Position numbers and translations under genes: made by a program. Source: Melampsora larici-populina 98AG31 (taxonomy: Eukaryota > Basidiomycota > Pucciniomycetes > Pucciniales > Melampsoraceae). From it: a stretch of DNA of 64,000 bases. The notes under the pieces were generated by a model. The model had not been told where the DNA came from. It made no database searches and saw only the letters and a list, made by a program, of their open reading frames with translations. The DNA lies in contig NW_006768771.1 in assembly GCF_000204055.1 (NCBI RefSeq), forward strand, positions 1,513,681 through 1,577,680. Direction: 5' to 3'. Shown here one piece after another: positions 61,297 through 64,000 of this stretch; position 1 is the first letter of the stretch; the number at the start of each line of letters is the position of its first letter.

Positions 61297-64000
61297 TCAC
61301 TTCTTTCTCCGTGTCCGTTTGTATCCATTTTCGGCATTTGGATATTTGATTTTGAAGTCATTTAATAAATCTTGAGCGTTGCTTAAGGAATCCTCTTTTT
61401 CCCAAGAGTCTTCTTCCGGTCCATAACCTTTCCAGCTCAATAAATATTCCAAAACTCCTCTTCTCCTTCTACAATCTAATATTTCTTCAACCTCAAATTC
61501 CTCCACACCCTCTAATACAATTGGCTCCGGTGTTGCTTGTCTTCTTTCTTCAATTGTGTCCGGAATAAACTGCCTTAACAAAGAAACATGAAAAACAGGA
61601 TGTAAGCATTTCATTGACAATGGTAGTGTCAGCTTATAAGCAACAGGTGAAATCTTCTTTTCTATTTTGAAAGGTCCTAGCCATTTATGGCTAAATTTCG
61701 CCGTTGGCCTCGTTGTCGATAAATTTCTACTACTCAGCCATACTTTGCTACCTTCCTCCCATTCTTCCTCCTCCTTTACGTTTTTGTCATAATTCTTTTT
61801 CATAATGTCTTGGCTTCTTTTCATATGTGACTTGATCTCTTCTTGTACTTCTGTTAATTGATTTAACCTTTCCTCGACCGCCATCACACATCTTTCACCA
61901 TGAATTAATCTTCCTAAACTTAAATCGTGGCCATAATTACTCTTGAATGGTGACATACCAATCGCTGTGTGATCTAGATTATTTACGGGATACAAAGTAG
62001 AAACCGGGTTTTTTTTCCTGGTTTCCGAGTTTCCCAACTTCATTTCAGAATCTGGGAAACTCGGAAAAAATCAAGAGCCCCAATTTTGACTTCCATGTTG
62101 TCAAACAAGATCTCCACAACCATCTCCGCTCCACACTTCGATCACGGCACCATGATCCAATCAGAGTCCGAACTACCCTCTGACTCATCATATTATTGAT
62201 GATCAACTCATCCTCCTTACACAAAGACTTTGAAAAAAAGTAAAAGGAAACTCGGTTTAAATTTGATTGCAAAGTTCTTAGCGACTAAAAAACATGTATC
62301 TGCTAATTCCCAATACTTGAGACTATAGGCACCAAATCAAAGATCGAATAGAGAAAGAAAAGATTAGTATAAAAAGATTGATGGAAACAAAAAAGAGAGG
62401 TAAAGAGATGAACTAGTAATCGATCATATAAAGTGATACGAGTTCTGAAGTCGATGTTAGCATTACAGAGAGCGTAAAAGAAACTGTGCTCTGAAACGAT
62501 CGGAGCTACTGGTTCTATCAAGTGGTCTTAATTCTAATCAACCAACCCAAAGAGAAGGAAAAGTCAGTTTAGTGAAAGATGATAAAAAAGGGATTAAGAG
62601 AACAAAAAGACTCCACGTGTGTTCCGAGCAAGAGCCGTTCTTGCATAACTGGAAGCTGGTATTGACTTTTGAAGTTTTCAACTTTTGACGGTCAAAATGA
62701 GGCATGAGAGGATGGTAGTGGATGGAGGTGTGTGGTGAAGGAGGACCTGTCAGTTGAGATCAAAGCGGATTTGAGATTTGGAGTTGGCAAAGATGGGAAG
62801 TTGAAGGCGTCCAGGGATTCAAAGTAGAAAAAAATTGGGAATTTTGACCCAGATTCCGAGTTTCTCAAACACAGCCAAAAAGTCCGAATTGGGAAACCCG
62901 GAACAAATCCGGGTTTCTAGTTTGTATCCCGTAATTGTAAGAGAATTCAAAAGTTGATAAGTTCCTGACCCAATTGCTTTGATCATAATTAGCAAAATGT
63001 CTTATATAACCCTCAACACTACGGTTGGATACCTCGGATTGACCGTCGGTTTGCGGATGAAACGCCGTAGAAGGTTTCGTTGCGATTCCTAACTGGGCGT
63101 TCATTTCCCTGGTGATTCTACTGACAAAGATTGACCCACGATCCGACACTATGCTTTTTGGCGTACCATGAAGTTTCCATACGTTGTCGATCAACAAGCG
63201 TGCAAGACCCATTGAATCAGTCGTCTTATTGCAGGCTATGAAATGCCCCATCTTCGTCAACCTATCAACCACAGTCAAAATTGTGTCTTTCCCCTCCGAC
63301 AAAGGCAGATCAGTAATTAGATCCATGCAAATGTCAGTCCACGGGCCAGCCGGGACAGGCAAAGGTTTCAAAAAGCCGAAAAGTTTTGTGTTTCGTGACT
63401 TTACTCTTTGGCACGATGAACACCCATCAACATATCTGTTCACATATTTCTTCATCGACGGCCAGTAAAAGTTTCTTTCCACCAACGATAGTGTTCTTGC
63501 TTGACCCGGGTGTCCGACTAATCTGCTATCATGCCTCGAACGCAGAATTTCAAATTTCAGTTTATCATTTTGTGGTACCACTACCCTCTTACGGAAATAC
63601 AAAAGCCCTTCTGAAACTTCATACTCCTCGTCTGAATTATCTTCTTTTGCGTTTTGCAATGCTATCGATTTGATCAAATTTTGAATACATTCGTCATCTT
63701 TCATTTTGTTCTTCAGTAAAGTCATAATCATTTCATCATTCCAAATTTCATCGTATGACAATAATGCACCAATTTCAATACACTCTTTGTTTTCGAAATT
63801 GTCTTCAAAATTTTGACCTCCTACTTCATCTTCAAACAACAACTCAAAAGAATCAATAGCAATATCAGCGATAAAAGTATCGTGACGCAAGTTATCTGGC
63901 TTTAACAATTGGCCAAATGTCAACTTATCCTCCACCGCAGGACGCAAATCAGGTCGTCTTGATAAAGCATCTGGTTTTTGAGACTGCTTCCCCGGCCTGA
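61297..64000 (-). pseudogene. Ty3/gypsy chromovirus pol: RNase H end, integrase, chromodomain; interrupted
   Basis: The frame enters from outside the window with a typical RNase H end (KPDALSRRPD). The integrase follows: zinc finger H-x-H-C-x2-C type (LVGHPGQAR...CSSCQRVK), then the catalytic core with Asp in DICMDLITDLP, Asp in SIVSDRGSIF and Glu in GQSEVSNRSVEGY. After a 950-bp insertion (61984-62933) come MSPFKSNYGHDL, a GPY/F-like module (KWLGPFKIEKK...YKLTLP), and a C-terminal chromodomain (EVEEILDCRRRRG, YLLSWKGYGPEEDSWE). The stop is at 61297-61299. The chromodomain defines a chromovirus that targets heterochromatin, by family knowledge. The insertion breaks the frame, so this copy is inactive. 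No other disabling change is obvious in the visible part. Confidence 0.92.
61984..62933. mobile_element. 950-bp inverted-repeat DNA element nested in integrase
   Basis: The terminal inverted repeats start TACGGGATACAAA and continue, less exactly, through TAGAAACC and GGGTTTCC-like words. ATT is duplicated at 61981-61983 and 62934-62936. When the insert and one ATT are ignored, the conserved integrase frame reads through, which fixes both boundaries. Subterminal GGGAAACTCGG / CCGAGTTTC words recur in both orientations at both ends. No transposase frame is present. The family is uncertain: a 3-bp target site is compatible with Harbinger- or CACTA-like elements. Confidence 0.9.

Overview
The window is eukaryotic nuclear DNA, almost certainly from a basidiomycete fungus. 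My best guess is a rust fungus (Pucciniales, for example a Melampsora-like genome). This is inferred from AT-rich DNA, genes broken by many short GT-AG introns (about 40-100 bp), heavy transposon content, and the RecQ-like helicase / DUF6589-type gene pair. I could not run any similarity search. Positions 37988-38986 are an assembly gap of N. Splice sites below were read by hand from consensus sites and phase matching, because the intact genes do not appear as single open frames.

Left part (1-26 kb). An unrecognised six-exon gene (821-2743, -) is followed by a long unrecognised multi-exon gene with duplicated 5' exons (5318-8829, -). Next come TAF7 (9900-11767, -) and an Ala/Pro/Asn-Ala-Thr repeat protein (12558-13998, -). 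On the + strand follow a Mago nashi homologue of the exon junction complex (15069-16020) and a cysteine-rich single-pass membrane protein (18578-21413). The B56-type regulatory subunit of PP2A (22954-26312, -) closes this part. TAF7, Mago and B56 are ordinary housekeeping functions: transcription initiation, mRNA processing and localisation, and phosphatase targeting.

Middle part (26.8-46.5 kb) is accessory. Two diverged copies of a large non-coding dispersed repeat (about 26.9-31 kb and 34.5-37 kb) flank an F-box gene with a WD40-like body (31678-33830, +). A 686-bp Harbinger-type MITE sits in a coding-like remnant. Beyond the gap, a RecQ-like helicase (39039-41537, +, N-terminus lost in the gap) runs tail to tail into a DUF6589-type gene (41425-44348, -), and their last coding exons overlap. 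Upstream of the DUF6589 gene lie five copies of a 31-bp imperfect palindrome, and then a small gene resembling the N-terminus of that gene (45940-46448, +). This helicase / DUF6589 / iteron block is the best candidate here for an undescribed mobile or self-maintaining system.

Right part (46.5-64 kb). Two small unrecognised genes (49550-50392 and 52323-53149, -) and an endonuclease III homologue NTH1 (56647-58378, -) are separated by AT-rich DNA with several old tandem duplications. A 259-bp foldback element lies at 59268-59526. The window ends in the 3' half of a Ty3/gypsy chromovirus (-, 60940-64000). Its integrase frame is split by a 950-bp inverted-repeat element whose 3-bp target duplication can be read directly.
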